A stretch of 64,000 nt of DNA from Diplonema papillatum (taxonomy: Eukaryota > Euglenozoa > Diplonemea > Diplonemida > Diplonemidae), in assembly GCA_030068145.1 (NCBI GenBank), contig JAPJBO010000345.1, positions 62,001-126,000 of the forward strand, written 5' to 3'. Positions 10,749 to 19,272 of the stretch are shown piece by piece (the first letter of the stretch is position 1; every line of letters begins with the position of its first letter). Both the position numbers and the translations under genes were made by a program. A model generated the notes under the pieces. That model ran no database searches. It was not told where the DNA came from and saw nothing but the letters and a program-made list of their open reading frames with translations.

Positions 10749-11482
10749 TGTGACTCCGGGGGGGGGACGTCGGCGGTCGCCTGCGCGGGCGAGGGAGATG
10801 AAGTTGGCGGCGTGGCCCGCGACTTAGTCCAGCATGCGTGACAGATTGCAGCCTGGCAGGGGCCGTGCGCGCAAAGCCGCTTGGCTTGTCCGACCTGCAT
10901 GCCTTTGGCGCAGACCACGCAGAGGAAAGCTTCGGCGTTCGAGTGTGCTTCCTGCCAGCTGGTGTGCCGGCAGTCGGTGACCATGTTGTCCTTGCCGTCC
11001 ACCCGTGCTAGCTTTTCCTGGGACTCAGTTGTCTCATCCTCTGTGCGTCCCCTCTTTTGGCCCGGAGACGGCTCGGGCCGTTCGTTGAGGCTAGCGAAGA
11101 ACTCGGGTGGGAGTTTGACCTTCTCCCGCTGACACTGCGTGGAGAATCCCTTCCGTTGCCTCGCGTCAGTGGAGCGGTCGTATTTCCTTATCGAAATAGA
11201 CGCGCGATCGAGCCGGAAGAACACGGGTGCAGGTGGGCCCGTGTCGGCGATGACGATGCACACGGTCTTACCTTGTCGCTTGAAGGCCCCGGCTTGTTCG
11301 ACCTTCCAGCCGGCAGCAGCGCAGGCGGCAAGGAGGTCGGTCGCGTGTTCCGAAGCGCACGCGGTGGTGACCACGTATTTGTCGCCACGCAGTTGGCGCT
11401 TCGACAGCTTTTTTCCGACCGCGGATTCGGAACAGAAGATCCAGGGCAGTGCGGAGGGGATGCAGTAATCACGCTTCCAGCC
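10742..11482 (-). CDS. LINE-A ORF1: nucleic-acid-binding protein, C-terminal Cys finger
   Basis: The open frame runs from just after a stop (11483-11485) to TGA at 10742. It has no ATG in its first half; the first is at MVTDCRH near residue 170. The end carries CVVCAKGMQ...CAHGPC...CHACW, a RING/TRASH-like pattern of paired cysteines. The middle (ATDLLAACAAAGW, RKYDRSTDARQR) aligns with LINE-B ORF1 (EADVVADLRRAGW, VNDYDRSELPREAR), which proves homology. LINE-B ORF1 is longer at its N-terminus, so LINE-A ORF1 is either cut at the 5' side next to the tandem array or starts at a non-AUG codon. The likely role is binding element RNA, by analogy with other LINE ORF1 products. Confidence 0.7.
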   Translation of the reverse strand, partial: GWKRDYCIPSALPWIFCSESAVGKKLSKRQLRGDKYVVTTACASEHATDLLAACAAAGWKVEQAGAFKRQGKTVCIVIADTGPPAPVFFRLDRASISIRKYDRSTDARQRKGFSTQCQREKVKLPPEFFASLNERPEPSPGQKRGRTEDETTESQEKLARVDGKDNMVTDCRHTSWQEAHSNAEAFLCVVCAKGMQVGQAKRLCAHGPCQAAICHACWTKSRATPPTSSPSPAQATADVPPPESQW

Positions 11483-11502
11483 TCATGCACGCACGTGCCC
11501 GA

Positions 11503-12030
11503 TGCCCTCTGCGGAGCGGAAGGAAGTCAGCCCTCTGCTGAGGGGAAAAGCTGCATAGCCCTCTGCGGAGGGAAAAGCGACGTCATTTCCCGCACGGGGA
11601 AGCCAGCCCTCTGCTGAGGGGAAAACGCTGCACGATGCCACCCCTGCTGGGGAGCCCTCTGCGGAGGGAGCGCGACGTCATTTCCCGCACGGGGAAGCCA
11701 GCCCTCTGCTGAGGGGAAAACGCTGCACGATGCCACCCCTGCTGGGGAGCCCTCTGTGGAGGAGCGCGACGTCATTTCCCGCACGGGGAAGCCAGCCCTC
11801 TGCTGAGGGGAAAACGCTGCACGATGCCACCCCTGCTGGGGAGCCCTCTGCGGAGGGAGCGCGACGTCATTTCCCGCACGTGGAAGCCAGCCCTCTGCCG
11901 AGGGGACAACGCTGCACGATGCCACCCCTGCTGGGGAGCCCTCTGCGGAGGGAGCGCGACGTCATTTCTCGCACGGGGAAGCCAGCCCCCTGCTGAGGGG
12001 ACAACGCTGCACGATGCCACCCCTGCTGGG
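11503..12030 (-). repeat. 95-bp tandem array at LINE-A head
   Basis: About five and a half copies of a 95-bp unit start at 11602, 11697, 11791, 11886 and 11981, with a degenerate partial copy on the left. Each unit contains several self-complementary pieces: CCCTCTGCGGAGGG, TTCCCGCACGGGGAA, CCCTCTGCTGAGGGG and CCCCTGCTGGGG. It also has a CRE-like GACGTCA. The position upstream of ORF1 recalls the promoter monomers of mouse L1. Confidence 0.9.
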
Positions 12031-12068
12031 TTCGCGGTCCAGGGGGATGCCTTCGCCTTGATGAAGGA

Positions 12069-12299
12069 AAAAATGCTGCGCCCAATCTGTTCTGAGGGGA
12101 TTCCTTACTCTGCACTTCTGCAACGAGGTGACCTTGTTTCTGCAGAGTGCACTCCCTCGGTTGACTTCCCGGAAATTCTGGAATTTAATGCCAGCTAGTT
12201 TCGTACAAAGCCCCGGCAGAGAACAAAACCCACCGAACAGGACAGACTGGGTTGCAGGCTGTTTGCGGTCTGTCGCTTTCCGGGACTGGCGACACTACC
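12069..12299. other. No recognisable feature
   Basis: This is unique-looking sequence between the head of LINE-A and the minisatellite. No gene or repeat was recognised. Confidence 0.5.
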
Positions 12300-12422
12300 A
12301 AGGGTCGAACCACCGGTAGCGACGAGTAGCCACCGGCAGCAGCCACCAGTAGCCACCGGCACCAATCGGTCGCCACCAGCAGCCATCAGTAGCTACTGGC
12401 AGCCACCGGTCGCCACCAGTAT
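12300..12422. repeat. GCCACCGG/GCCACCAG minisatellite, left flank of LINE-B
   Basis: Degenerate repeats of about 9-12 bp (AGCCACCGGC, AGCCACCAGT) match the array at 20066-20645. A stretch at 12316-12385 is almost the same as 20091-20160, including CGGTAGCGACGAGTAGCCAC. LINE-B therefore lies inside one array. Confidence 0.85.
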
Positions 12423-12439
12423 GTGTAAATTTGTTGCAT

Positions 12440-12478
12440 TAGTGTGATTGTCAGGCCTCCGACTACCCTGAGCAACGC
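12440..12478 (-). other. LINE-B 3' tail with possible stem-loop
   Basis: The segment reads GTTGCTCAGGGTAGTCGG then AGGCCTGAC on the minus strand. TCAGG can pair with CCTGA to form a short hairpin near the 3' end. It is conserved in the two isolated tail fragments in the 761-bp repeat. LINE reverse transcriptases often recognise a 3' stem-loop. Confidence 0.5.
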
Positions 12479-12496
12479 ACTATGCACACTCCGTGT

Positions 12497-15400
12497 CTAC
12501 GTCACAGCAGATGGAACGCGTCTGTTACGTCGCCGCGGAGGCGGCCTACGAGTGGGTGTCATTGTGGCCTCCCGGCCGGAGCCATCGTTTGATGACCCTT
12601 CGCTCGTTTCTTCGCGTTTGCGTCGGTTCGCGCGTCGGATGGACGCAGCCGGGGGCTGCGCATTGGGCGGCGTTCGTCGGGCGGGGGTGTTGGCCCGGAG
12701 TTGCGGCGTTGGCAGTTGAGTGCGTCGGCGCCGCCGCGCTGGGGGGGTGCGTGGGACGGAAGGGTCCTCCGCAGCACGCCGCCGCAGCGGCGCAGCGCGA
12801 TCGATCGTTGGTGAGTCTCCCTGGCCGGAGCCGGAGGATTCCTCGCTCGTCTCCCCGCGTTTGCGTCGGAGCCCGCGTCGGGGCGCTGCCGGTGCCGGTT
12901 GAGGTCCCGCCGGAGGTGCAGGTGCCTCGTTCTCGTCGTCGGCGTCGTCCGGCCGGTCTCCCGCCCGGTGGTGGCCACTCCGGCAGCACACGGAGGCATT
13001 GGCGCAGCCGCCGCAACGCGTCAGGTGGTGCGCTCCGCAGCATTGCGTGAGGACACCGTCACCGGGCTCGTGGTGGTCCCGGCAACACTGCTCCGGCGTG
13101 CGCTGTGAGCTCGAGGCGCACAACGGACACTTCTTCTTCGCGCACTTGTCGCAGACCTGAAAACGCCCTCGCGTCATGGCCTGCGACGCGGGCACCAGCA
13201 CTGGGTGCGCAGAGCGTGTCAGCACCGGCCTCCGCACCTCCCACTGCTGAGCGCGCTCAGCGCGTAGAGCCGAGTCGTACTGCGGGAACACGTCCCTACC
13301 CCACACTTGGCTTGTCAGCCCACCGACGGGCAGGGCACGCGTGGCACAGGCCTCCAGGACAGCCGCCGTTTCCGCGCCCGCCGCGAAGACGGGACGTACT
13401 TGCAGCCCGCCAATCACCCGCGGCACACCGAGCGTGTGGAGGCTCTTCACCCTCTCCAGTCTCGCCGTCGGCAGCGGCGAGGGCAGCTTCAGAGTCTCGC
13501 ATAGGCGGCACAGCACTGCGAGCATCGCTCCTAGCCGCTGACCCCGTTCGGCCACCGATACGGGGCCAGCGGGGCGCTGAACCTTCGGCCTCTTGGGGCA
13601 GTGCTTGACATCCATCCCTGTGAACAGCTCGAAGTCCAGAGCGAGCTCGATATTGGAGACCCCTTCAAAGGTGGTCCACCGCAGCGCCGCCAACCAGCCC
13701 TTCAGAGCGCGCATCATCGGGGCGCCAAAGTTCCATTTCCGCGGCGCATCCGGTAGGTCGTTGTACCGAAATCTGTGGGCGGTCGCCTGTGTGGAGGCGG
13801 CGAGCACCCAGGCGTGGGTCACCGGCGCGGACTTCCAGCGCGCAAGGCTCGCCCCAGTCCTGGCTGCAAGGATCGTTCCCATCATGCGATGCAGGGCCGT
13901 GGCATCAATATCCAGTCCCACGGTGATGACACCGTGCACCCGGGTGCAGGAGGGCCAGCGCGAGCGGTCAGCCCGTACGAGGGCCGCGAAGCAGTCCATA
14001 CTCCGGATGTTGTCGTACGCGGGGCATGCCCACCACAGGTGCTCCGCGGTGTCGGGGACCCGCAGCTCGCAGTCGGGGCAGTCACGGCCACGGGCCCGGG
14101 GAGCGCTTTCGCTGCTCGAGGTCACCTCGTCGAAAGCATCAGCTGATGCGGTCCGATCGTCTTCGCCGCCGGAGGAGGGCCCGGAGGACCCTTCAGCAGA
14201 GGAGGAGGAGGCGGCGGGGGACGCGGCCGAACCGTCACCGCCGTCGCCGGAGTCGCCCCGGCGGTCTCCGTTGCCGGCGCCGCGCCCCCAGCGCGTTGCG
14301 TAGTAGACGCCGCCGGCCAGGATGGTCGTGAGGGCCTTCCGCAGCGCAGCACTCGCCGTCGCTCGGCGGCGTTCCTCGTTGGTGCGAACGTAGTCTACAC
14401 CGTGCTGCACCCCGTCAAAGGACGGGCGCTCCGCAGCAAGCTGCGTCCAGGCGGACTGTCGCAGCTGCCCCCGCAACACATGGTGCCGCTCGGCCCGTCG
14501 CATGTCCAGCAGGACCCGCCCTTGCACTTTCATGGTGCCGAGGTCAAACCCGTCGTATTCGGCCCCGACCGGGGGGAGCCCGTCGGTGATCGCGATACCG
14601 ACGGGACCCAAACCCCGTCCGAGCATCCCGCCCCGTTCGCCATACAGCCGGCAGATGCGCTTCATGCGTTCGCGCACGCCCGGCAACCGCTCGCACGAGT
14701 CCAGCAGTGAGCATAGCACCCAGTAAGGGCGCGCCAGCACGGGGTCGACCCGGTGGCCCTTCGCCAGGACGGTCAGCACCGCAGAAACGCTCCGGGAGGT
14801 GCCCCTGTTTACCGGCCCAAAGACCCCTCGCGCAATCCTCGTGCGGAGACTCTTCAGGCCCGCTTTCGTGAAGGGTGTGTACTGACACCCAGACAGTGCG
14901 CTGCCCAGCGTGCTGGAGCTCGCGATCTCGCACCGCTCGTCGAAGGGGAGTGGCGACAGACCTAACGCGTCCATCAGCCCACTCTGGGCCTCCAGCCGTG
15001 CGTCGTTGGTGCGGTCGCACCTCTTGGTCGAGGTGTTCAACCTGCCACTCAGCACCTTCGTGGACGACACGGTGGGGAAGACCTCCTTGCCGTCGCCCTC
15101 GCCAATGTGCAGCGTGGACCGGTAGGGGCGCTGCATGCGTTGCTGCGTCTTGCCTTCGAGGATCCCGAGCGCTACCGTCTTCTTCACGTTCAGGCGCATG
15201 CCCGTAACGTCGCAGAACCGGCTCACAACGTCGACCGCCTTCTGCACAGCGGGCTCGTTGGACGCGTGCAGTGTGGCGTCGTCGGCGTACGACTCCGACG
15301 CCACCGGCACCGCCCTCAGCATCACCGACAACAGCGCGTTGATCAGGATGACCGAGATCGGGCATCCCTGCAGGATGCCGTTGGTGACCTCAAAGTAGGC

Positions 15401-17980
15401 CCCAACGCCTAGCGGCAGCTTGAACCGCCGCTTCAGCCCGCGGTACATCGCCTGCAACGGCTTGTGGATGCGGGCGTCCAGCCCCATCTCCTCCGCAAGT
15501 CGCAGAACAATCCCTTGCGGCACCCTGTCGAAGCACTTGGCAAAGTCCAAGGCCAGGACGACGAGCGACTTCGTCTCGTCGAGCAGCGTCTCCTCGACGA
15601 GCGTCGCCATCTCCATGAGGGCGTCGTCGCAGCGGTGTCCCGTCCGGAAGCCATGCTGGGTGGGGAGCGCCCACTCCTCCTGCCACGCCATGATGTCACG
15701 CAGCCTGCGGCACGCCCAAAGGCGGTACACGCAGCTGGTGACCGTGATGGGCCGCATGTTGGTGGGCGATGGATCCTCGCTCTTTGGAATGAGCGACACC
15801 AACGCCGTCAGCAGCCCTTCTGGCCACCGCCCCTCCTTTTCAACCAGGTTGAAGAAGCTGGCGAAGGCGTCCATCAGTGGGACGGGCAGGGCTTTCAGCT
15901 CGTCCATGCGCCACCCGTCCACACCGCACGCCGAGGACTTCTTCTTCCTCTCTCGAAGGATGGTTCGCAGCTCCTCACCAGTGATGTCGGTGACTTGCAT
16001 CGGCCGGTGTTGGACGTGCTCCCCAAAGGCCTTGGCGAAGTCGTCGTAGCTGGGCTCGGGGGTCTCCGGCGAGTACAGCCTCAGGATGGGGCCCCAAGCT
16101 TGCTGGAGGACATCATCCATCTCGTCGAGGTTCGCCGTAAGGCGGCCGCCATCAGCTCTGAGAGTGTCCGCCGAGGGCTTGGTGTCACCCCTCAGCATGG
16201 AAACCAGCGATCTGCGGTCCGTGGCGTACCTCTCTCGGAGCCCCTGGCGGGCTTGCCGTTCGCGGCTCTGCCTGGCCGCCGCATTGTGCTGGGCGCTCCG
16301 GGCTCTGACTCGATGCAGCATAGCCCGGGCGGCCTCGGCAGGCGGAGGTTCAGCCGGCGGCGGAGGTTCCCCTTCACACGTCAGCACCGGGATGCACCGC
16401 GCCCAACAAGCGCGCAGATCCTGCGGCACGACGAACGGCCCGGACACCTCCAGGCGGCTTCGTGCGTGCACGTAGTGCATCAGCCGTGTGATGGCCTTGC
16501 CGTATTTCAGCTCGGCCTCGCACGTAACGCCCTTCCCCGGGCAGCTCCGGGCAACCGCCCGGACCCGCCTCGGCTCCCTCGCGAGGCCACGGCCTACATA
16601 CGGGCGTGCCTTTGCCGCCGGCACATCGCACCTGTCGAGGAGATGCTGCTCGCATGCCGCCGAAAGCTCACCCCAAGCCAGCTCTACGTCCCCGTCTGCC
16701 AGTGCCCCCTCGAACGCCTCCAGCGAAGGCACAGGGGCGTCGGGCTTGCTCACCGGAGGGAGCGCACGTGGCACGGAGTAACGCAGCGTCATTTGGTTGA
16801 ACGCCGGTAGCGACAGCTGCACGCAGACGCAGCGGTGGCTACCGACGCTACCAACATTGAAGGTGCTGCACCCGGCAAATGCAAGGGCCGCAGACCTGTT
16901 CATCAGCGCATAGTCGATGCGCGTCTCCGCCTTCGACGTCGTATAAGTCGGAGGAGGCCGCACCGCGCCGTCGTGCTGCGCCTGCAGTTGCGCGGCATCG
17001 ACCCAGCCATTGCCGAGCGCGCTCCGCAGCGCCGGAGACCTGTCCGTGTCCGTGTTCAGGTCCCCGAGGACGACAGCCGGGGCCCCTCCCACCATTGCCT
17101 GCGCGTCGAAGAGGACCGCCTGGAGCAGGCGTTCCCTGGCTGCCATCGTATTCGGGCCGCAGGGGGCGTACACCACGAAGCAGTGTAGGAAAGTCTTTCC
17201 TGCTCCTAGCGCCACCATCATGTGCAGGACCCGTTCGGATGATCCCGCGATGGCGCCGTTGTGCACCGCATGTACGACCCCCGGCCGCCGGTTGATGGCG
17301 CCAATACCTCCGCCCATCGTTCCGAAGTTGGGGTTACCACCCCTGGGAGGTCGCGGGGGCCCCCACAGCGATCCCCATCTTCCAGAGTCGGCGGGGCATG
17401 GTTCCGCCAGGTACCTCGACATCTCGCCCTGCTGCTTCTTCGACATCGCCGTCTCCAGGATGCCGATGACGTCCGCAGGGATGAGGCTACGCACCTCATC
17501 AACGTGGTTCGGGAAGGCGGTGGTGTTGATCACCGCAAGAGAGATCGTCGGAGCGGGCCCCGGGTTGGGGTGCACATCCCCGCACCTTCTCAGACGGAGC
17601 CTGGCGGTACCGCTCGCGGTACGGGCACTGTGGCGCGAAGGCAGCAAGAGGAAGATCAACAAGCGCAAAGTGCGACGACGTCGGGGGCCCTTGGCCTCGC
17701 GGCGAAATCCGTCACCGTCAGTGCGGCGGCGAATCGCCAGGCGAGGAGCCGGACAGAGGGGCGGCAGGGGGCGAGCCCGCCGTCGTGGAGAGCAGGGGGC
17801 GTGCCCATGGTGCCGGCACCGGTCCCCTTGGGCGGCCAGGAACAGTGGGAACGAGGCCCCGCTGAGGGTCGCGAGGCAGACGGCGCGGGCCGGCCCTGGG
17901 TTGGGGTGGACGTCCCCGCACCTCAGAAGGCGCAGATTGGCGGCATCCCCGCCGGCACTGGCGTCGTGGTGCGATGGCAG
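12497..17980 (-). CDS. LINE-B ORF2: endonuclease and reverse transcriptase, no AUG start
   Basis: The frame stays open from the codon after the ORF1 TGA (17981-17983) to a stop at 12497, about 1827 codons. No ATG occurs before the endonuclease; the first Met (AMSKKQQGEM) is after the catalytic ETA motif. Two 2A-like peptides lie in the leader. Endonuclease motifs are VINTTAF, IGILETAMS, VLGDLNTDTDR, RIDYALMNR and GSHRCV. Reverse transcriptase motifs are PTQHGFRTGHRCDD, ALDFAKCFDRVP, NGILQGCPISV and YADDATL. A CPDC...HLWWACP finger follows. The last 250 residues add a Cys/His-rich block (CDKCAKKKCPLC, CCRDHH, CCGAHH, CGGC) and basic tails not found in LINE-A. The missing AUG implies readthrough or a non-AUG start. 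Confidence 0.92.
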   Translation of the reverse strand: MPSHHDASAGGDAANLRLLRCGDVHPNPGPARAVCLATLSGASFPLFLAAQGDRCRHHGHAPCSPRRRARPLPPLCPAPRLAIRRRTDGDGFRREAKGPRRRRTLRLLIFLLLPSRHSARTASGTARLRLRRCGDVHPNPGPAPTISLAVINTTAFPNHVDEVRSLIPADVIGILETAMSKKQQGEMSRYLAEPCPADSGRWGSLWGPPRPPRGGNPNFGTMGGGIGAINRRPGVVHAVHNGAIAGSSERVLHMMVALGAGKTFLHCFVVYAPCGPNTMAARERLLQAVLFDAQAMVGGAPAVVLGDLNTDTDRSPALRSALGNGWVDAAQLQAQHDGAVRPPPTYTTSKAETRIDYALMNRSAALAFAGCSTFNVGSVGSHRCVCVQLSLPAFNQMTLRYSVPRALPPVSKPDAPVPSLEAFEGALADGDVELAWGELSAACEQHLLDRCDVPAAKARPYVGRGLAREPRRVRAVARSCPGKGVTCEAELKYGKAITRLMHYVHARSRLEVSGPFVVPQDLRACWARCIPVLTCEGEPPPPAEPPPAEAARAMLHRVRARSAQHNAAARQSRERQARQGLRERYATDRRSLVSMLRGDTKPSADTLRADGGRLTANLDEMDDVLQQAWGPILRLYSPETPEPSYDDFAKAFGEHVQHRPMQVTDITGEELRTILRERKKKSSACGVDGWRMDELKALPVPLMDAFASFFNLVEKEGRWPEGLLTALVSLIPKSEDPSPTNMRPITVTSCVYRLWACRRLRDIMAWQEEWALPTQHGFRTGHRCDDALMEMATLVEETLLDETKSLVVLALDFAKCFDRVPQGIVLRLAEEMGLDARIHKPLQAMYRGLKRRFKLPLGVGAYFEVTNGILQGCPISVILINALLSVMLRAVPVASESYADDATLHASNEPAVQKAVDVVSRFCDVTGMRLNVKKTVALGILEGKTQQRMQRPYRSTLHIGEGDGKEVFPTVSSTKVLSGRLNTSTKRCDRTNDARLEAQSGLMDALGLSPLPFDERCEIASSSTLGSALSGCQYTPFTKAGLKSLRTRIARGVFGPVNRGTSRSVSAVLTVLAKGHRVDPVLARPYWVLCSLLDSCERLPGVRERMKRICRLYGERGGMLGRGLGPVGIAITDGLPPVGAEYDGFDLGTMKVQGRVLLDMRRAERHHVLRGQLRQSAWTQLAAERPSFDGVQHGVDYVRTNEERRRATASAALRKALTTILAGGVYYATRWGRGAGNGDRRGDSGDGGDGSAASPAASSSSAEGSSGPSSGGEDDRTASADAFDEVTSSSESAPRARGRDCPDCELRVPDTAEHLWWACPAYDNIRSMDCFAALVRADRSRWPSCTRVHGVITVGLDIDATALHRMMGTILAARTGASLARWKSAPVTHAWVLAASTQATAHRFRYNDLPDAPRKWNFGAPMMRALKGWLAALRWTTFEGVSNIELALDFELFTGMDVKHCPKRPKVQRPAGPVSVAERGQRLGAMLAVLCRLCETLKLPSPLPTARLERVKSLHTLGVPRVIGGLQVRPVFAAGAETAAVLEACATRALPVGGLTSQVWGRDVFPQYDSALRAERAQQWEVRRPVLTRSAHPVLVPASQAMTRGRFQVCDKCAKKKCPLCASSSQRTPEQCCRDHHEPGDGVLTQCCGAHHLTRCGGCANASVCCRSGHHRAGDRPDDADDENEAPAPPAGPQPAPAAPRRGLRRKRGETSEESSGSGQGDSPTIDRAAPLRRRAAEDPSVPRTPPARRRRRTQLPTPQLRANTPARRTPPNAQPPAASIRRANRRKREETSEGSSNDGSGREATMTPTRRPPPRRRNRRVPSAVT
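17555..17581 (-). other. 2A-like motif, second copy (GDVHPNPGP)
   Basis: It sits directly before the endonuclease, after the leader RLRLRRC. The NPGP core is intact; His replaces the usual Glu. The expected skip point is between Gly and Pro (Pro codon 17557-17555). Confidence 0.65.
17891..17917 (-). other. 2A-like motif, first copy (GDVHPNPGP)
   Basis: It is identical in its last nine residues to the copy 336 nt downstream, and the sequence before it (LPSHHDA...LRLLRC) resembles that before the second (LPSRHSA...LRLRRC). It is in frame with both ORF1 and ORF2, 21 codons after the ORF1 stop. Confidence 0.65.
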
Positions 17981-17983
17981 TCA
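17978..17983 (-). promoter_or_regulatory. In-frame TGA-CTG between ORF1 and ORF2, candidate readthrough stop
   Basis: The ORF1 stop TGA is followed by C, a context known to favour readthrough in many eukaryotes and viruses (UGA-CUA is the classic one). The frame continues without another stop into ORF2. Reinitiation or a non-AUG start are alternatives. Confidence 0.55.
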
Positions 17984-19270
17984 ACACTTGCTGCACAGTT
18001 GGCATGCGAAGATGTCGCAGCCTTTGCACGCCCTCCGCACCTGCTTCGGCAGCTTCTCCTCCTTGCAGATGGCGCAAGTGAAGCCGTTTTTCGGTTTGCT
18101 CACGCGGCTCGTGTCGAAGGAGTGACGGTGGCCGCCCTGCTCCTGCCCGCCCGCGGTCGCATCGATGGCCGGTCCCCCCGTCATCTCTTCGTCCTCCCCA
18201 GACACGCGCAGGCGCTGGCGGGGCGGGGAGAGGGCGTTCACCACTCCTTCAACGACCCGCTGGAGGATACCGGGCTCCACGGTCGCCGCCTTGGCGGGCT
18301 CCTCAGGCTCTCGCCCCTTCCGCTTCGTGCCTTGTGTAGCCGGGGGCGAAGTCGCTGGGCCTGCGCCCGCTTCAGCCGCCGGCAGTTTCACGCGGCGCGT
18401 CTTGACAGGCCCCCCCGCGCCGGCCAGCTTCTTGCGGGCCTCCCGCGGCAGCTCGCTCCTGTCGTAGTCGTTCACGACGAGCGGCGGCGCGTTCCCCCGC
18501 TCCAGCACCCGGAACGGCGGCGGCTCAATCGTCGCCACCACGCACGTCCTGCTACCGCCGCGGACGAACGCTGAGACGGGCTCCACAGCCCAACCGGCCC
18601 GTCTCAGGTCCGCCACGACGTCTGCCTCGTGCTCACGCGGCTTGGCCCCGGTCACCATGAACCGAGGCGCCAGAACGAGCGGCGCCGCGGCGTGCTTCCC
18701 CGCCGCGGCGCGCACCTGTTCCAGCCCGCCGGCGCCGCGCACACGCACGAGGAGGCGCTTCGTGCCGAGCACGAGCCCGCACCCGGCCCTGCCCGCCTTC
18801 CCCAGAATCGCCATGGCGGCCTCTCGCGAGACGTCCTCGCTGAGAGCTACCACGGGCATCGCGTCGCGGGCGGCCTTTTCGATAGGCCGCCAGAACCCGC
18901 CGTCTCTGCCGGAGCCTTCGACGACGCCTTCCGCGTGGGCGCACGACAGGCGCACCAGAAGCTCGCGGCGGCCTCGCTGCGAGGTCAAGCCCCACATCGC
19001 GCCGGCCTCGAGCCGCGCCTTGGGGTACGCCGTCGTGACAGCGCGGCGGCAGAGACGTGTCATCGCCGCCAGCGGGTCACGTTCGACGCACTCCCAGACG
19101 CCGGGGGGCGCGTGTTTCCGGGCCACCACAAACGCGAGGACGGTGGTAGCCGCCACCCGGGGTTCGCCTCCGTCGGCGACCGCCTTCTCCGCCCGGGCCG
19201 TCACCCTGCCCAGCTGGCGTGCCTCGCCCTTCGTCCAGGCGTGCATCGCGCGCACTTGCCCGTCCTTCAT
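17981..19270 (-). CDS. LINE-B ORF1: zinc-finger nucleic-acid-binding protein
   Basis: The frame has 429 residues from the ATG at 19270, chosen because it overlaps the ORF0 stop as TGATG. The frame is open a further 33 nt upstream without ATG. The N-terminal half is Arg/Ala-rich with several predicted helices (GEARQLGRVTARAEKAVADG). The middle (DVVADLRRAGWAVEPVSAF) is shared with LINE-A ORF1. A basic Pro-rich linker leads to the C-terminal finger CAICKEEK...CKGCDIFACQLCSKC, which ends at the stop. By analogy it coats element RNA. The stop is in the same frame as ORF2. Confidence 0.8.
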   Translation of the reverse strand: MKDGQVRAMHAWTKGEARQLGRVTARAEKAVADGGEPRVAATTVLAFVVARKHAPPGVWECVERDPLAAMTRLCRRAVTTAYPKARLEAGAMWGLTSQRGRRELLVRLSCAHAEGVVEGSGRDGGFWRPIEKAARDAMPVVALSEDVSREAAMAILGKAGRAGCGLVLGTKRLLVRVRGAGGLEQVRAAAGKHAAAPLVLAPRFMVTGAKPREHEADVVADLRRAGWAVEPVSAFVRGGSRTCVVATIEPPPFRVLERGNAPPLVVNDYDRSELPREARKKLAGAGGPVKTRRVKLPAAEAGAGPATSPPATQGTKRKGREPEEPAKAATVEPGILQRVVEGVVNALSPPRQRLRVSGEDEEMTGGPAIDATAGGQEQGGHRHSFDTSRVSKPKNGFTCAICKEEKLPKQVRRACKGCDIFACQLCSKC

Positions 19271-19272
19271 CA
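19268..19272 (-). promoter_or_regulatory. TGATG stop-start overlap of ORF0 and ORF1
   Basis: The ORF0 stop and the ORF1 start share one base. This mirrors UAAUG/UGAUG couplers that drive reinitiation in some LINEs and viruses. Confidence 0.65.

Larger units (their letters stand above)
6278..12068 (-). mobile_element. LINE-A, non-LTR retrotransposon with 2A-like peptide
   Basis: The element reads on the minus strand. In order it has a head segment, a 95-bp tandem array (11503-12030), an ORF1 with a Cys-rich finger, and an ORF2 with endonuclease and reverse transcriptase. A short 3' UTR then ends in a (CT)n tail (GA run at about 6278-6303 on the plus strand). The 3' end is set by comparison with 5'-truncated copies at 42926-42998 and 43479-44211, which stop at the same (GA)n. 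ORF2 is uninterrupted, so this looks like a young copy. ORF1 has no ATG near its expected start, so the 5' part may be shortened or rearranged. The head segment at 12031-12068 is also seen at about 43441-43478. Confidence 0.85.

Noticed and set aside
15464-18574. Long plus-strand frames opposite LINE-B ORF2 and ORF1
   Set aside because: They are antisense shadows of GC-rich coding sequence with no domain of their own.
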